Positions 13,232 to 20,762 of a DNA stretch of 22,944 bases are shown in pieces; positions within the stretch are counted from its first letter, which is position 1; the number at the start of each line of letters is the position of its first letter. Source of the stretch: Pseudomonadota bacterium. Lineage in GTDB: Bacteria; Pseudomonadota; Alphaproteobacteria; Rhizobiales; Xanthobacteraceae. The position numbers and the translations under genes were made by a program. Where the stretch lies: positions 1 to 22,944 of the forward strand of contig JAEZEU010000390.1 in assembly GCA_023432885.1 (NCBI GenBank). The letters run 5' to 3'. The notes below the pieces were generated by a model. The model had not been told where the DNA came from, searched no databases, and saw nothing but the letters and a program-made list of their open reading frames with translations.

Positions 13232-13711
13232 CTAGCCGGCGGCCGCGCCTGCGTTCTGCTGCCGCGCCGGCGGGGTCCAGCGATAGGCTGCGCCGAACCG
13301 GTTCCAGGTGTTGATTGCTGCTACTGCCGAGGTCAGGTACATCAATTCCTTCTCGGTGAACTCGGCGCTCGCCTGCGCAAACACCTCGTCACTGACGCCG
13401 TTCGGCAGCATGGTCAGGCCCTCCGTCCAGGCCAGCGCGGCGCGCTCGCGCGGCGAAAACTGAGGCGCCTCGCGCCAGACCGCGACGAGGTTGATCTTGT
13501 CCTCCGCCAGTCCCAGCGTTTCTGCCTGCAGGATGTGATACTGCAGGCAGAACGCACAACCGTTGATCTGCGATGCCCGGATCTTGATGAGCTCGAGCAG
13601 CTGCTTGTCGAGGCCGGCCTTGGCGGCGATCGCGCTCAGCGCGCGCACGGCGCTGAAGGCGTCGGGAGCAAGGGACTGGAAATCGGCGTATTCGCCACGG
13701 GCATGTGACAT
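13232..13711 (-). CDS. AhpD-like carboxymuconolactone decarboxylase family protein
   Basis: A 159-residue protein of the AhpD/CMD fold, small helical proteins that act as thiol-dependent peroxidase partners or decarboxylases. The redox motif is INGCAFCLQYH with C52, C55 and H59, preceded by an E40-containing LLELIKIR helix, which matches the AhpD proton-relay layout and not the decarboxylase type. Other family phrases are WREAPQFSPRERAALAWTE and YLTSAVAAINTWNR. ATG 13711 is chosen because GAGG lies about ten bases upstream; ATG 13726 would add five residues. The gene is divergent from a MarR regulator with a shared operator-like repeat between them, so it is probably repressed by that regulator and induced by oxidants or phenolics. 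The physiological substrate is unknown. Confidence 0.82.
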   Translation of the reverse strand: MSHARGEYADFQSLAPDAFSAVRALSAIAAKAGLDKQLLELIKIRASQINGCAFCLQYHILQAETLGLAEDKINLVAVWREAPQFSPRERAALAWTEGLTMLPNGVSDEVFAQASAEFTEKELMYLTSAVAAINTWNRFGAAYRWTPPARQQNAGAAAG

Positions 13712-13728
13712 AGACAGTAGCCTCATGT

Positions 13729-13763
13729 TATAAGTGCTCTGATTTATTATACGAGCTCTTATA
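13729..13763. promoter_or_regulatory. Inverted-repeat operator between AhpD-like and marR genes
   Basis: TATAAGTGCTC (13729-13739) and GAGCTCTTATA (13753-13763) are inverted copies at 10 of 11 positions with a 13-base AT-rich spacer. The right arm touches the marR ATG and the left arm lies just upstream of the AhpD-like start, so a bound repressor would cover both promoters. The spacing is wider than many MarR sites, so two dimers or a flexible arrangement is possible. Confidence 0.5.
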
Positions 13764-14344
13764 TGTCTCGCAACACTGGTGCTGCTGTAGCGCAAAGACA
13801 ACAGCGCGGCCCATCCACGCGAAAGTCGGACAAACGCCAAAAGCCGACGCGCGCCAAGGCAGTTTCGCGAGACGGGACCGCAGCCGCAATCCTCCCCCCG
13901 CCGCCGGGCCGGGGCAAGCGCGGCGAGCAGGGCTATCTCGCCTATCTGCTGCGCCAGGCCCAGGCTGCGACGCGCCTGACGATGGAGCGCGCCTTGGCGG
14001 AAATCGGCGTGACACAGCCGCAATTCGTCGTGCTAACCATGCTGCGGGCCTATCCGGGTCTTTCCGGCGCCGAACTCGCCCGCGTCGCGCTGCTGACGCC
14101 GCAGACGGTCGGCGTCATCATCCGCAATCTCGAACGCGACGGCGCCATCGCCAAGAGACCGCACCCCGTGCATGGGCGTGTGCTGCAATGGACGCTGACC
14201 CGCCGCGGCGCACGGCTATTGGAAAATTGCCGGCGGCGCGCGCTCGCATTGGAACGGCGGCTCGCGGCCGGTCTGGACGGCAAAGCGGAACTCGCGGTGC
14301 GGCGCTGGCTGTCCAAAATCGCCACAGATTTGCAGCAAGCCTAG
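13763..14344 (+). CDS. MarR-family transcriptional regulator
   Basis: A 193-residue regulator. Residues about 55-190 carry the MarR winged helix: a dimerising helix (GYLAYLLRQAQAATRLTMER), the helix-turn-helix (GLSGAELARVALLTPQTVGV), then the wing (RPHPVHGRVLQWTLTRRGARL). Residues 1-55 are an unusual basic, Pro-rich, disordered-looking tail ending in PPPPGRGKRGEQ that ordinary MarR proteins (about 145 residues) lack. The ATG at 13763 is part of the operator repeat, has no good binding site, and may be used leaderless; no alternative start preserves helix 1. It is likely an autorepressor that also controls the divergent AhpD-like gene. The ligand is unknown. Confidence 0.82.
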   Translation: MSRNTGAAVAQRQQRGPSTRKSDKRQKPTRAKAVSRDGTAAAILPPPPGRGKRGEQGYLAYLLRQAQAATRLTMERALAEIGVTQPQFVVLTMLRAYPGLSGAELARVALLTPQTVGVIIRNLERDGAIAKRPHPVHGRVLQWTLTRRGARLLENCRRRALALERRLAAGLDGKAELAVRRWLSKIATDLQQA

Positions 14345-14399
14345 TTCCCGCGGCGACATGGCCTTTGGTGCCGGAATGGAGCGTCGCTAGACTGGCCCG

Positions 14400-15629
14400 A
14401 TGAAACAGCTTGATTCCCGTACATTACCGACCCGCCGCGCCCTGCTGCAGGCGGGACTTGGCGCGACCGTCCTGCTCGCAAGCCCAGCGCTTGCCGCAGC
14501 GCCGCCCGGCTTCGATCAGTGGCGCGCCTCTTTCCGTGCGCGCGCGCTGGCCAAGGCCATTTCGGACGCGACCTGGAATAGGGTCATGGGCCGCATCGAG
14601 CCGGACATGTCCGTGTTCAAGCAGTTCCAGAAGCAGCCGGAATTCAACGAGCAAATCTGGCAGTACGTCAACCGCCGCGTTTCCGACTGGCGCATCATCA
14701 ACGGCCGCGAGGCGTTGCGCAAGAACGAAGCGCTGTTTGCGCGGATCGAGAAGGATTTTGGCGTCGAACGCGGAACGCTGCTGGCGCTGTGGGGCGTGGA
14801 ATCCGCCTACGGCGATCCGCTGGTGCAGCAGAATCACATGCGCCCGATCTTCCCCTCGCTCGCCGCGCTCGCCTGGAAGGAGCCGCGCCGCAAGGCCTAT
14901 TGGGAGACCGAGCTGATCAACGCACTGCGCATCGTCGATCGCGGCTGGAGCACGCCGGAGGAAATGCGCGGGTCCTGGGCCGGCGCGATGGGCAATACGC
15001 AATGGATGCCGGAAGTCTGGCTCAATGTCGGCATCGACTACGATCGAGACGGCAAGGTCTCCCCGTTCGGCAAGCCCGATGATGCGCTTGGCTCGACCGC
15101 AAAATATCTGGTCAACCGCGGCAAATGGCGTCGCGGCGAGCACTGGGGCTATGAAGTCCGCGGTGCGGGCGGCGCGTCAGGCGGCAGCCGCACCTATGCG
15201 GCATGGCAAAGCGCCGGCGTCACGCGCGCCGACGGCCAACCGTTTCCGCAGGCCAATGCCTCGGCGCAGTTGTGGACGCCGGTGGCCGGCGGTCCCTCGT
15301 TCCTGCTCGGTCCGAACTTCAATGCGGTGAAGAGCTACAATCCCTCGATGAACTATGCGCTGGCGATCTGCCATCTCGGCGACCGCATCCTCGGCGGGCC
15401 GCCCTTCATCCAGCCCTTCCCGGGCTCGGAACGCGCGCTGACGCTGGCGGAAGTGCAGGAACTGCAGACGCGGCTGACCAAGGCCGGCTTCGACACCGGC
15501 GGCACCGACGGCCGCGTCGGCAACGACACCATGAAAGCGGTGCGCGACTATCAGACGAAGATGGGCCTGCTGCCCGCCGATGGTTACGGCGGGTTGAAAG
15601 TGCTCGCGCGGTTGCGCCAGGGCGGCTAA
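14400..15629 (+). CDS. MltB-type lytic murein transglycosylase with peptidoglycan-binding domain
   Basis: A 409-residue exported enzyme that cleaves the MurNAc-GlcNAc bond in peptidoglycan to anhydro-MurNAc ends. The N-terminus has TRRALLQAG followed by a hydrophobic stretch and ALAAA, resembling a Tat-type signal with a twin Arg but lacking the full SRRxFLK consensus. The SLT_2 (family GH103) domain spans about 38-335, with the catalytic Glu E134 in LWGVESAYGDP, GAMGNTQWMPEVW and NYALAICHLGDRI. A PG_binding_1 domain occupies about 350-405 (AEVQELQTRLTKAGFDTGG, DGRVGNDTMKAVRDYQ). The motif TQWMPE replaces the TQFMPS of E. coli MltB, a variant I believe is common in rhizobia. Its TAA stop overlaps the stop of the convergent SDR gene by two bases. 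Confidence 0.88.
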   Translation: MKQLDSRTLPTRRALLQAGLGATVLLASPALAAAPPGFDQWRASFRARALAKAISDATWNRVMGRIEPDMSVFKQFQKQPEFNEQIWQYVNRRVSDWRIINGREALRKNEALFARIEKDFGVERGTLLALWGVESAYGDPLVQQNHMRPIFPSLAALAWKEPRRKAYWETELINALRIVDRGWSTPEEMRGSWAGAMGNTQWMPEVWLNVGIDYDRDGKVSPFGKPDDALGSTAKYLVNRGKWRRGEHWGYEVRGAGGASGGSRTYAAWQSAGVTRADGQPFPQANASAQLWTPVAGGPSFLLGPNFNAVKSYNPSMNYALAICHLGDRILGGPPFIQPFPGSERALTLAEVQELQTRLTKAGFDTGGTDGRVGNDTMKAVRDYQTKMGLLPADGYGGLKVLARLRQGG

Positions 15630-16474
15630 AGCGCGAACGTCGGCTTTGGATGCGCCGGCGCGTCGGGCATCCGCAGTGCCCCGCCCGCGTTCATGCCGCC
15701 GTCGATGACGAGCTCCATTCCGGTGACGTAGCTCGATGCGTCCGAGGCCAGGTACAGCACGCCCTGCGCGATTTCCATGGCATGGCCGGCACGGCCGAGC
15801 GGGGTGGCAAACCTCGCGCGTTCCTCCGGATCGATCGGCGCGTTCTGGCCGGCGTTCGCTGCGCCCGCCGGGATCTTGCCCCAGATCGGCGTATCGATGA
15901 TGCCGGGATGGACGGAGTTGACGCGCACACCGTCGCCGAACGACGCACATTCCATCGCAATTGCTTTTGCAAACAACCGCACGCCGCCCTTGGTCGCGCA
16001 GTAACCGGCAAGCGACTGCGCACCACGAAGGCCGGCGAGCGACGACATCAGGACGATCGAGCCGCCACGGCCGCCCTTGCGCATCGCCGGCAGGCAGTGC
16101 TTCACCGACAGGAATACGCCGTCGAGATTGATTGCGGTCTGTCGCCGCCAATCCGCCAGCGTCATCTGCGTGATCGAAGGCACGCCGATTCCGATGCCGG
16201 CATTGGAGACGAGGATGTCAAGCCGGCCGTAGCGCGACACCACTTCGGCCACGACTTCGATCCATCGCTCTTCGCTGGTGACGTCCTGGTGCCAAAAGGT
16301 CGCCTCGCCGCCGGCCTTCTTGATGCGGGCGACGAGCTCCGGACCCTGGAGGTCGTCGACATCGGTCACCGCGACCGAGGCGCCTTCGCGCGCCAACAGT
16401 TCGACACACGCCGCACCAATTCCCGATGCCCCGCCAGTGACCAGCGCGACCTTGCCTGCAACCTGCCCTGCCAT
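15626..16474 (-). CDS. Short-chain dehydrogenase/reductase (SDR), substrate unknown
   Basis: A 282-residue classical SDR oxidoreductase. The Rossmann NAD(P) motif TGGASGIG is at residues 13-20, with D38 in VAVTDVDD suggesting preference for NAD(H). NAG is at 91-93, the catalytic Ser in VLMSSLAG (144-145), and Y158 and K162 in GYCATKGG. The end GGMNAGGALRMPDAPAH is longer than the usual 250-residue family core. Relatives include cyclohexanol/cyclopentanol and 3-oxoacyl reductases; the substrate cannot be read from sequence. ATG 16474 has GGGAGGGAAG directly upstream. It lies 34 bases after the recJ stop on the same strand and is probably the last gene of that transcript. Confidence 0.88.
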   Translation of the reverse strand: MAGQVAGKVALVTGGASGIGAACVELLAREGASVAVTDVDDLQGPELVARIKKAGGEATFWHQDVTSEERWIEVVAEVVSRYGRLDILVSNAGIGIGVPSITQMTLADWRRQTAINLDGVFLSVKHCLPAMRKGGRGGSIVLMSSLAGLRGAQSLAGYCATKGGVRLFAKAIAMECASFGDGVRVNSVHPGIIDTPIWGKIPAGAANAGQNAPIDPEERARFATPLGRAGHAMEIAQGVLYLASDASSYVTGMELVIDGGMNAGGALRMPDAPAHPKPTFAL

Positions 16475-16508
16475 CTTCCCTCCCTACGCAATGCTTCTTT
16501 CTTGCTTG

Positions 16509-18350
16509 TTACCTGATCGTCGCCGGCCCCTCGTCGGGAACTGCAATGTCGACCACCCGCATTTGCACACGTTCGGCGCCCTGCCAACGGTCGACCGCGA
16601 GCGAGCCTGCGACATGCAATGGCTGGCCGCGGTTCTGCACCAGCGCGTTGCCGAGCTTCTGTCCCACCGCCCGGAATGCCATGGCATTGACCATGGCGCC
16701 ATCGCCGGACTTGAAGCGCAGCCGCAAATGCGCTTGCCCGACTTCTTCGGCGAAGACGAGCTGATGTGACGGCAACGCAATCACGGGCTCCGGATTTCCG
16801 GCGCCGAAAGGACCCGCGCGATTGAGCGTGTTGACGAACTCCGGCGTCACGGCGCGCGCACTGAGGGCACCGTCGATGAAGAGCTCGTTCTCATGGCGAG
16901 AATTGGCGACATCGGCGGCAAGCGCGCTCTCCATGAACGCGCGGAATTCCGCCAGCCGTTCCTTGCGTAACGTCACGCCCGCGGCCATGGCGTGGCCGCC
17001 GCCCTTCATCAGGAGCCCTTCCTTCAGCGCCTGCCGCACCGCCTTGCCGAGATCCACGCCGGAGATCGAGCGGCCGGACCCGGTCCCGATGCCGCCCGGC
17101 TCCAGCGCGATCGCAAAGGCGGGCCGCGCGAACTTTTCCTTCAGCCGCGAGGCAACGAGACCGACGACACCGGGATGCCAGCCCTCCGACGCTGTGACGA
17201 TCACGGCTCCCTTGTCCTCCGCGCCGAGCGAGGCGAGCGCCTCGGCTTCGGCCTGCGCTTCGGCCGCCTGCTCGATCAGGCGCCGCTCGCTGTTGAGTCG
17301 GTCGAGCTCGGCGGCGATCCGCGCGGCCTCGGAGACATCGCCCTCGAGCAGGAGCCGCACGCCGAGATCGGCGCGGCCGATGCGGCCGCCGGCGTTGATA
17401 CGCGGGCCCAGCATGAAGCCGAGATGCCAGGCTTCCGGTGGGCCGCTTAGCCTCGAAACGTCCATCAACGCGGTGTGGCCGACATGGTCGCGACGGCGCA
17501 TCGCGATCAGCCCCTTGGCGACGAAGGCTCGGTTCAGACCGATCAGCGGCGCGACGTCGGCAACGGTGCCGAGCGCTACGTGATGCAGGGCGCCAAGCAG
17601 GTCAGGCTCCGGCATTTCCGCAGTCCAGAAGCCGCGCTGGCGCAGCTCGCGGTTCACCGCGACCAGCGTGACGAGCACGAGGCCAACGGCCGCGAGATAC
17701 CCCAGGCCGGAAAGATCGTCCGGCCGGTTCGGATTCACCAGTGCATCGACGTCCGGCAACTGATCGCCGCATTGATGATGGTCGATCACGACCACAGACA
17801 TGCCCAGCTTCTTCGCCTCCGCCAGTGCCTCGATACTGGTGGTGCCGCAATCCACCGCGACGAGCAGCGTGGCGCCCTTGCCCGCCAGCATACGGACAGC
17901 CTCGGTATTGGGCCCGTATCCCTCAAACAGCCGGTCCGGAATGTGGATCAACGGATCGAGCCCGCAATGCCGCAAATGCCAGGCGAGCAGCGCTGCAGAG
18001 GTCGCGCCGTCGACATCGTAGTCGCCGAAGATTGCAACCTTTTCGCCGCGCGTGGCAGCATCGGCGATGCGTTTTGCGGCCGCCTCCATCTGCGTGACCG
18101 TGAAGGGATCGGGCATCAGCTTGCGGATGGTCGGATCGAGGAAGTCCGGAACGGCGTCGATCTCGACATCGCGGCCAGCCAGAACGCGCGCCAGCATTTC
18201 CGGCAAGTGGTGGCGCTGCGCAATGGCGAGCGCCCTCGCCTGCCCGCGCACATCGAGCCGGTCACGCCAGAGCTTGCCGGTCGCCGAGCGTGCGACTCCA
18301 AGGAACGCCTGCGGCGCCTCGACGGGCAATGCGGTCGCGGGAAGCGTCAT
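16509..18350 (-). CDS. recJ: Single-stranded-DNA-specific 5'-3' exonuclease RecJ
   Basis: A 613-residue DHH-family nuclease that degrades single-stranded DNA 5' to 3' in RecF-pathway recombination, mismatch repair and base excision repair. The catalytic motifs are in order: FGDYDVDGATS (GDYDVDG 109-115), VDCGTTS (166-172), VIDHHQ (DHH 190-192) and the DHHA1 motif GGGHAMAAG in the second half. An OB-fold C-terminal domain (residues about 470-610, AGPFGAGNPEPV onward) contacts DNA. The length fits RecJ of alphaproteobacteria (about 610). ATG 18350 has GAGAG about five bases upstream; a GTG at 18371 in frame lacks one. The gene lies 60 bases after the HAD gene and before the SDR gene. Confidence 0.95.
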   Translation of the reverse strand: MTLPATALPVEAPQAFLGVARSATGKLWRDRLDVRGQARALAIAQRHHLPEMLARVLAGRDVEIDAVPDFLDPTIRKLMPDPFTVTQMEAAAKRIADAATRGEKVAIFGDYDVDGATSAALLAWHLRHCGLDPLIHIPDRLFEGYGPNTEAVRMLAGKGATLLVAVDCGTTSIEALAEAKKLGMSVVVIDHHQCGDQLPDVDALVNPNRPDDLSGLGYLAAVGLVLVTLVAVNRELRQRGFWTAEMPEPDLLGALHHVALGTVADVAPLIGLNRAFVAKGLIAMRRRDHVGHTALMDVSRLSGPPEAWHLGFMLGPRINAGGRIGRADLGVRLLLEGDVSEAARIAAELDRLNSERRLIEQAAEAQAEAEALASLGAEDKGAVIVTASEGWHPGVVGLVASRLKEKFARPAFAIALEPGGIGTGSGRSISGVDLGKAVRQALKEGLLMKGGGHAMAAGVTLRKERLAEFRAFMESALAADVANSRHENELFIDGALSARAVTPEFVNTLNRAGPFGAGNPEPVIALPSHQLVFAEEVGQAHLRLRFKSGDGAMVNAMAFRAVGQKLGNALVQNRGQPLHVAGSLAVDRWQGAERVQMRVVDIAVPDEGPATIR

Positions 18351-18410
18351 GAGGCTCTCTGAGCTAGGCACGAAGCGCCACGCGTCAATGATTCCCGCGA
18401 TCGCAACGTG

Positions 18411-19130
18411 TTAGCAACCCATCCGGTCCGCTATCCCACCGAAATCCTTGGCCACGATATCCCAGTCGCCCGTGGGCTCGAAATCGTATTTCTGATGCGG
18501 CCCGTATTCGGTCGGCCGCGCAACGAAGGCCGTTTTCAATCCCAGCTTCTGAGCGGCCTCCAGATCGCCGTTGTGGGCGGCGACCATCATCACCTCGGCC
18601 GGCTCAAGGCACAGCAGCCTTGCCGCGCCGAGATAGGTTTCCGGATCGGGCTTGTAATGCTCGAACAGCTCCGCCGACATGATGAGATCCCAGGGCATGC
18701 CGGCAAACTTCGCCATGTTGGTCAGCAGCGCGACGTTGCCGTTGGAGAGCGGCGAGATGATGTACTTCTTCTTCAGCCGTGTCAGGCCGGCATTGGTGTC
18801 GGGCCACGAATATAGTCGGTGCCAGCCCATGGTGAGATAGCGCAGATCGGCGTCCGTGAGGCCCTGGATGCCGAACTGCGCAACCAGCTTTTCAAGGGAG
18901 TGCCGATGCAGCACGTCAAGGATGACATAGCCGTTCTGCGGGTTCTTGCGCACCTCATCCATCGAGGCGGCGTAGACCGCGCGCCAGCCGTCGACCAGCG
19001 CCGTCCAGTCCGCCTTGATGCCGCGCTTTGCCGACCATTTCGTGAAGTCGTCGATCAGGCTGGTGCGCCAGTCGACGCAGGTGCCGAACACGTCGAAGAC
19101 AAGGGCTTTTACATTGGAAATGTCTGACAT
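18411..19130 (-). CDS. HAD-family type II (L-2-haloacid dehalogenase-like) hydrolase
   Basis: A 239-residue hydrolase of the haloacid dehalogenase superfamily, type II subgroup. The nucleophile D13 is in VFDVFGTCVDWR, R22 follows, and S129-N130 in PLSNGN, K160 in YKPDPETY and D189 in AHNGDLEAA complete the active site. True L-2-haloacid dehalogenases hydrolyse short 2-halo acids by an ester intermediate; many housekeeping relatives act on phosphate esters, so dehalogenation is not proven here. ATG 19130 has AGGAG five bases upstream. It is followed by recJ after 60 bases. Upstream a repeat element separates it from the GNAT gene, so it may start its own transcript. Confidence 0.85.
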   Translation of the reverse strand: MSDISNVKALVFDVFGTCVDWRTSLIDDFTKWSAKRGIKADWTALVDGWRAVYAASMDEVRKNPQNGYVILDVLHRHSLEKLVAQFGIQGLTDADLRYLTMGWHRLYSWPDTNAGLTRLKKKYIISPLSNGNVALLTNMAKFAGMPWDLIMSAELFEHYKPDPETYLGAARLLCLEPAEVMMVAAHNGDLEAAQKLGLKTAFVARPTEYGPHQKYDFEPTGDWDIVAKDFGGIADRMGC

Positions 19131-19148
19131 TTTCGCTCCTGTCCTCCT

Positions 19149-19216
19149 GTCATTCCCGGGCGCGAAGCGCGAAATCTCGAGGTCCCGGTTCGATGCTGCG
19201 CATCGCCCCGGAACGG
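19149..19216. repeat. Palindromic intergenic repeat (Bradyrhizobium type)
   Basis: The 88-base gap between the HAD and GNAT genes is largely filled by a sequence built as TCATTCCCGGGCGCGAAGCG, a central TCTCGAGG, and GATGCTGCGCATCGCCCCGG with mirrored ends. I know close relatives of this phrase as very frequent intergenic repeats in Bradyrhizobium. Here the symmetry is imperfect, as if a copy is decaying: a GGGG to CGGG change on the left and a missing part around 19172. Confidence 0.6.
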
Positions 19217-19218
19217 CG

Positions 19219-19665
19219 TCAAAGCTTCTTCCGATACTGCACGAACCCCGGGCGGTCGGCGACCTTGTTGTACAGCATTTGCGCGGTCTGGTTGGTCTCG
19301 TGCGTCATCCAGTAGAGGCGGCTCGCGCCGGCGGCGCGTGCCGCAGCCTCCACCGCCGCTATCAGCTTGCGTCCGACGCCACCGCCGCGCAGCGTCGGTT
19401 CGACGAAGAGGTCCTCAAGATAGCAGTAGCAGACCGGCGCCCAGGTCGAGCGATGCAGCAGGTAATGCGTGAGCCCGACCAGCTTGCCGTCGCGTTCGGC
19501 GACCAGCGCATAAAGCGGCTCGATGGGATCGAAGAAACGCTGCCAGGTCGCATTCGTCACTTCGGGTGCAAGCGACGATTTATAGAAGGTGAGATAGCCT
19601 TGCCAGAGCGGCTCCCAGGCGGTGCGGTCATCCCCTCGCACCGGCCGGACGATGATGTCGCTCAC
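19219..19665 (-). CDS. GNAT-family N-acetyltransferase
   Basis: A 148-residue acetyltransferase of the GCN5-related fold. The acetyl-CoA pyrophosphate loop is R93-G-G-G-V-G98 in TLRGGGVGRKLI, following the beta4 strand CYCYLEDLFVEP. The terminal beta5-alpha4 region is LYWMTHETNQTAQMLYNKVA, including the Tyr132 often acting as general acid. The acceptor substrate is unknown; these sequences resemble small-molecule or polyamine-type acetyltransferases. The start is GTG 19665, with AGGGTG a few bases upstream. It begins 15 bases after the glpX stop, so it is almost certainly in the same transcript as hom and glpX. Confidence 0.85.
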   Translation of the reverse strand: MSDIIVRPVRGDDRTAWEPLWQGYLTFYKSSLAPEVTNATWQRFFDPIEPLYALVAERDGKLVGLTHYLLHRSTWAPVCYCYLEDLFVEPTLRGGGVGRKLIAAVEAAARAAGASRLYWMTHETNQTAQMLYNKVADRPGFVQYRKKL

Positions 19666-19680
19666 GATTCACCCTCTCGA

Positions 19681-20682
19681 TCAATCGAGGTGGAATTTCT
19701 GCAACTCGCGGTGCTCGGCCTTGATGTAGCGCACCGTGCCCGTGACGGAGCGCATCACCACCGTCTCGGTCTCGATGACATTGTCCTTGCGGAACTTCAC
19801 GCCCGTGAGCAGCGAGCCCGTGGTGACGCCGGTCGCGGCAAACAGGCAATCGCCCTTCACCATGTCCTCGATGCCGTAGATCATGCGCGGGTCGCTCACG
19901 CCCATCTTCTCGGCGCGCTCCCGCTTCTCGGCGCTGTCGAGCACCAGACGGCACTGCATCTGGCCGCCGATACAGCGCAGCGCTGCCGCAGCAAGTACGC
20001 CCTCGGGCGCGCCGCCGGTGCCCATGTAAATGTCGACGCCGGTCTCGTCGGGCGTTGCGGTGTGGATGACGCCCGCGACGTCGCCGTCGGTGATGAGGCG
20101 AACGGCGGCTCCGGTGCTGCGGATCGCCGAAATGATCTCGGCATGCCGCGGACGATCGAGCACGAGCGCGGTAATGGCGGAAGCCGGTACGCCCTTGGCC
20201 TTGGCGAGGCGCTGGATGTTCTCGGCCGGCGGCGCATCGAGGTCGATGGTGTTCTTGGCGTAGCCCGGACCGATCGCGATCTTCTCCATGTAGACGTCGG
20301 GAGCGTGCAACAGCGTGCCGCCATCGGCCATCGCCATCGTCGCGATCGCGCCTGGCATGTTCTTGGCGCACAGCGTGGTGCCTTCGAGAGGGTCGACGGC
20401 GATATCCACCTGCGGGCCGGCATTGAGGCCGACCTTCTCGCCGATGAACAGCATCGGTGCCTCGTCGCGCTCGCCCTCCCCGATCACGATCGTGCCCTCG
20501 ATCGGCAACTTGTTGAGCTCGCGCCGCATCGCATCGACAGCGGCCTGGTCGGCCGCCTTTTCCTGGCCGTGGCCGCGCAGCCGCGCGGCGGACACCGCCG
20601 CCCGCTCCGTGACGCGCACGATCTCCAGCGTCAGGATGCGCTCCAGCAGCAGTTGCGGCGGAACGGAAATATGGGTCGACAT
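19681..20682 (-). CDS. glpX: Class II fructose-1,6-bisphosphatase
   Basis: A 333-residue GlpX-type phosphatase that removes the C1 phosphate of fructose 1,6-bisphosphate in gluconeogenesis, and may also serve sedoheptulose 1,7-bisphosphate in the Calvin cycle. The metal and substrate motifs are IGEGERDEAPML (residues 67-78), VDPLEGTTL (96-104), a glycine-rich GTGGAPEGVLAAAAL and the C-terminal TGVTTGSLL. The length matches the family (about 330). ATG 20682 has GAGGAG eight bases upstream. It follows hom by 80 bases on the same strand, with a hairpin in the gap. Clustering of hom and glpX is common in Bradyrhizobium relatives. Confidence 0.95.
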   Translation of the reverse strand: MSTHISVPPQLLLERILTLEIVRVTERAAVSAARLRGHGQEKAADQAAVDAMRRELNKLPIEGTIVIGEGERDEAPMLFIGEKVGLNAGPQVDIAVDPLEGTTLCAKNMPGAIATMAMADGGTLLHAPDVYMEKIAIGPGYAKNTIDLDAPPAENIQRLAKAKGVPASAITALVLDRPRHAEIISAIRSTGAAVRLITDGDVAGVIHTATPDETGVDIYMGTGGAPEGVLAAAALRCIGGQMQCRLVLDSAEKRERAEKMGVSDPRMIYGIEDMVKGDCLFAATGVTTGSLLTGVKFRKDNVIETETVVMRSVTGTVRYIKAEHRELQKFHLD

Positions 20683-20706
20683 CTCGAATACTCCTCAAAG
20701 TCCCCG

Positions 20707-20742
20707 GGCGGACCGCATGGTCCGCCGCACTAATCCTGCGGC
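20707..20742 (-). repeat. Two overlapping hairpins between hom and glpX
   Basis: GGCGGACC (20707-20714) and GGTCCGCC (20719-20726) form a perfect 8-bp hairpin with a 4-base loop. GCCGCA (20724-20729) and TGCGGC (20737-20742) form a second, sharing bases 20724-20726, so the two exclude each other in full form. No T-run follows either on the minus strand. A role in mRNA processing or stability, or as a weak attenuator before glpX, is possible but unproven. Confidence 0.4.
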
Positions 20743-20762
20743 ACGCGAAACGTTGCTCCGCG

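Noticed and set aside
19015..20733. A 572-codon plus-strand open frame across GNAT and glpX
   Set aside because: It runs antisense to two genes with clear motifs and binding sites; composition is Arg/His/Asp-rich and typical of a GC-bias shadow. The same holds for the long antisense frames at 6495-7601, 8273-9097, 9736-10695, 15203-16516 and 21285-22511.
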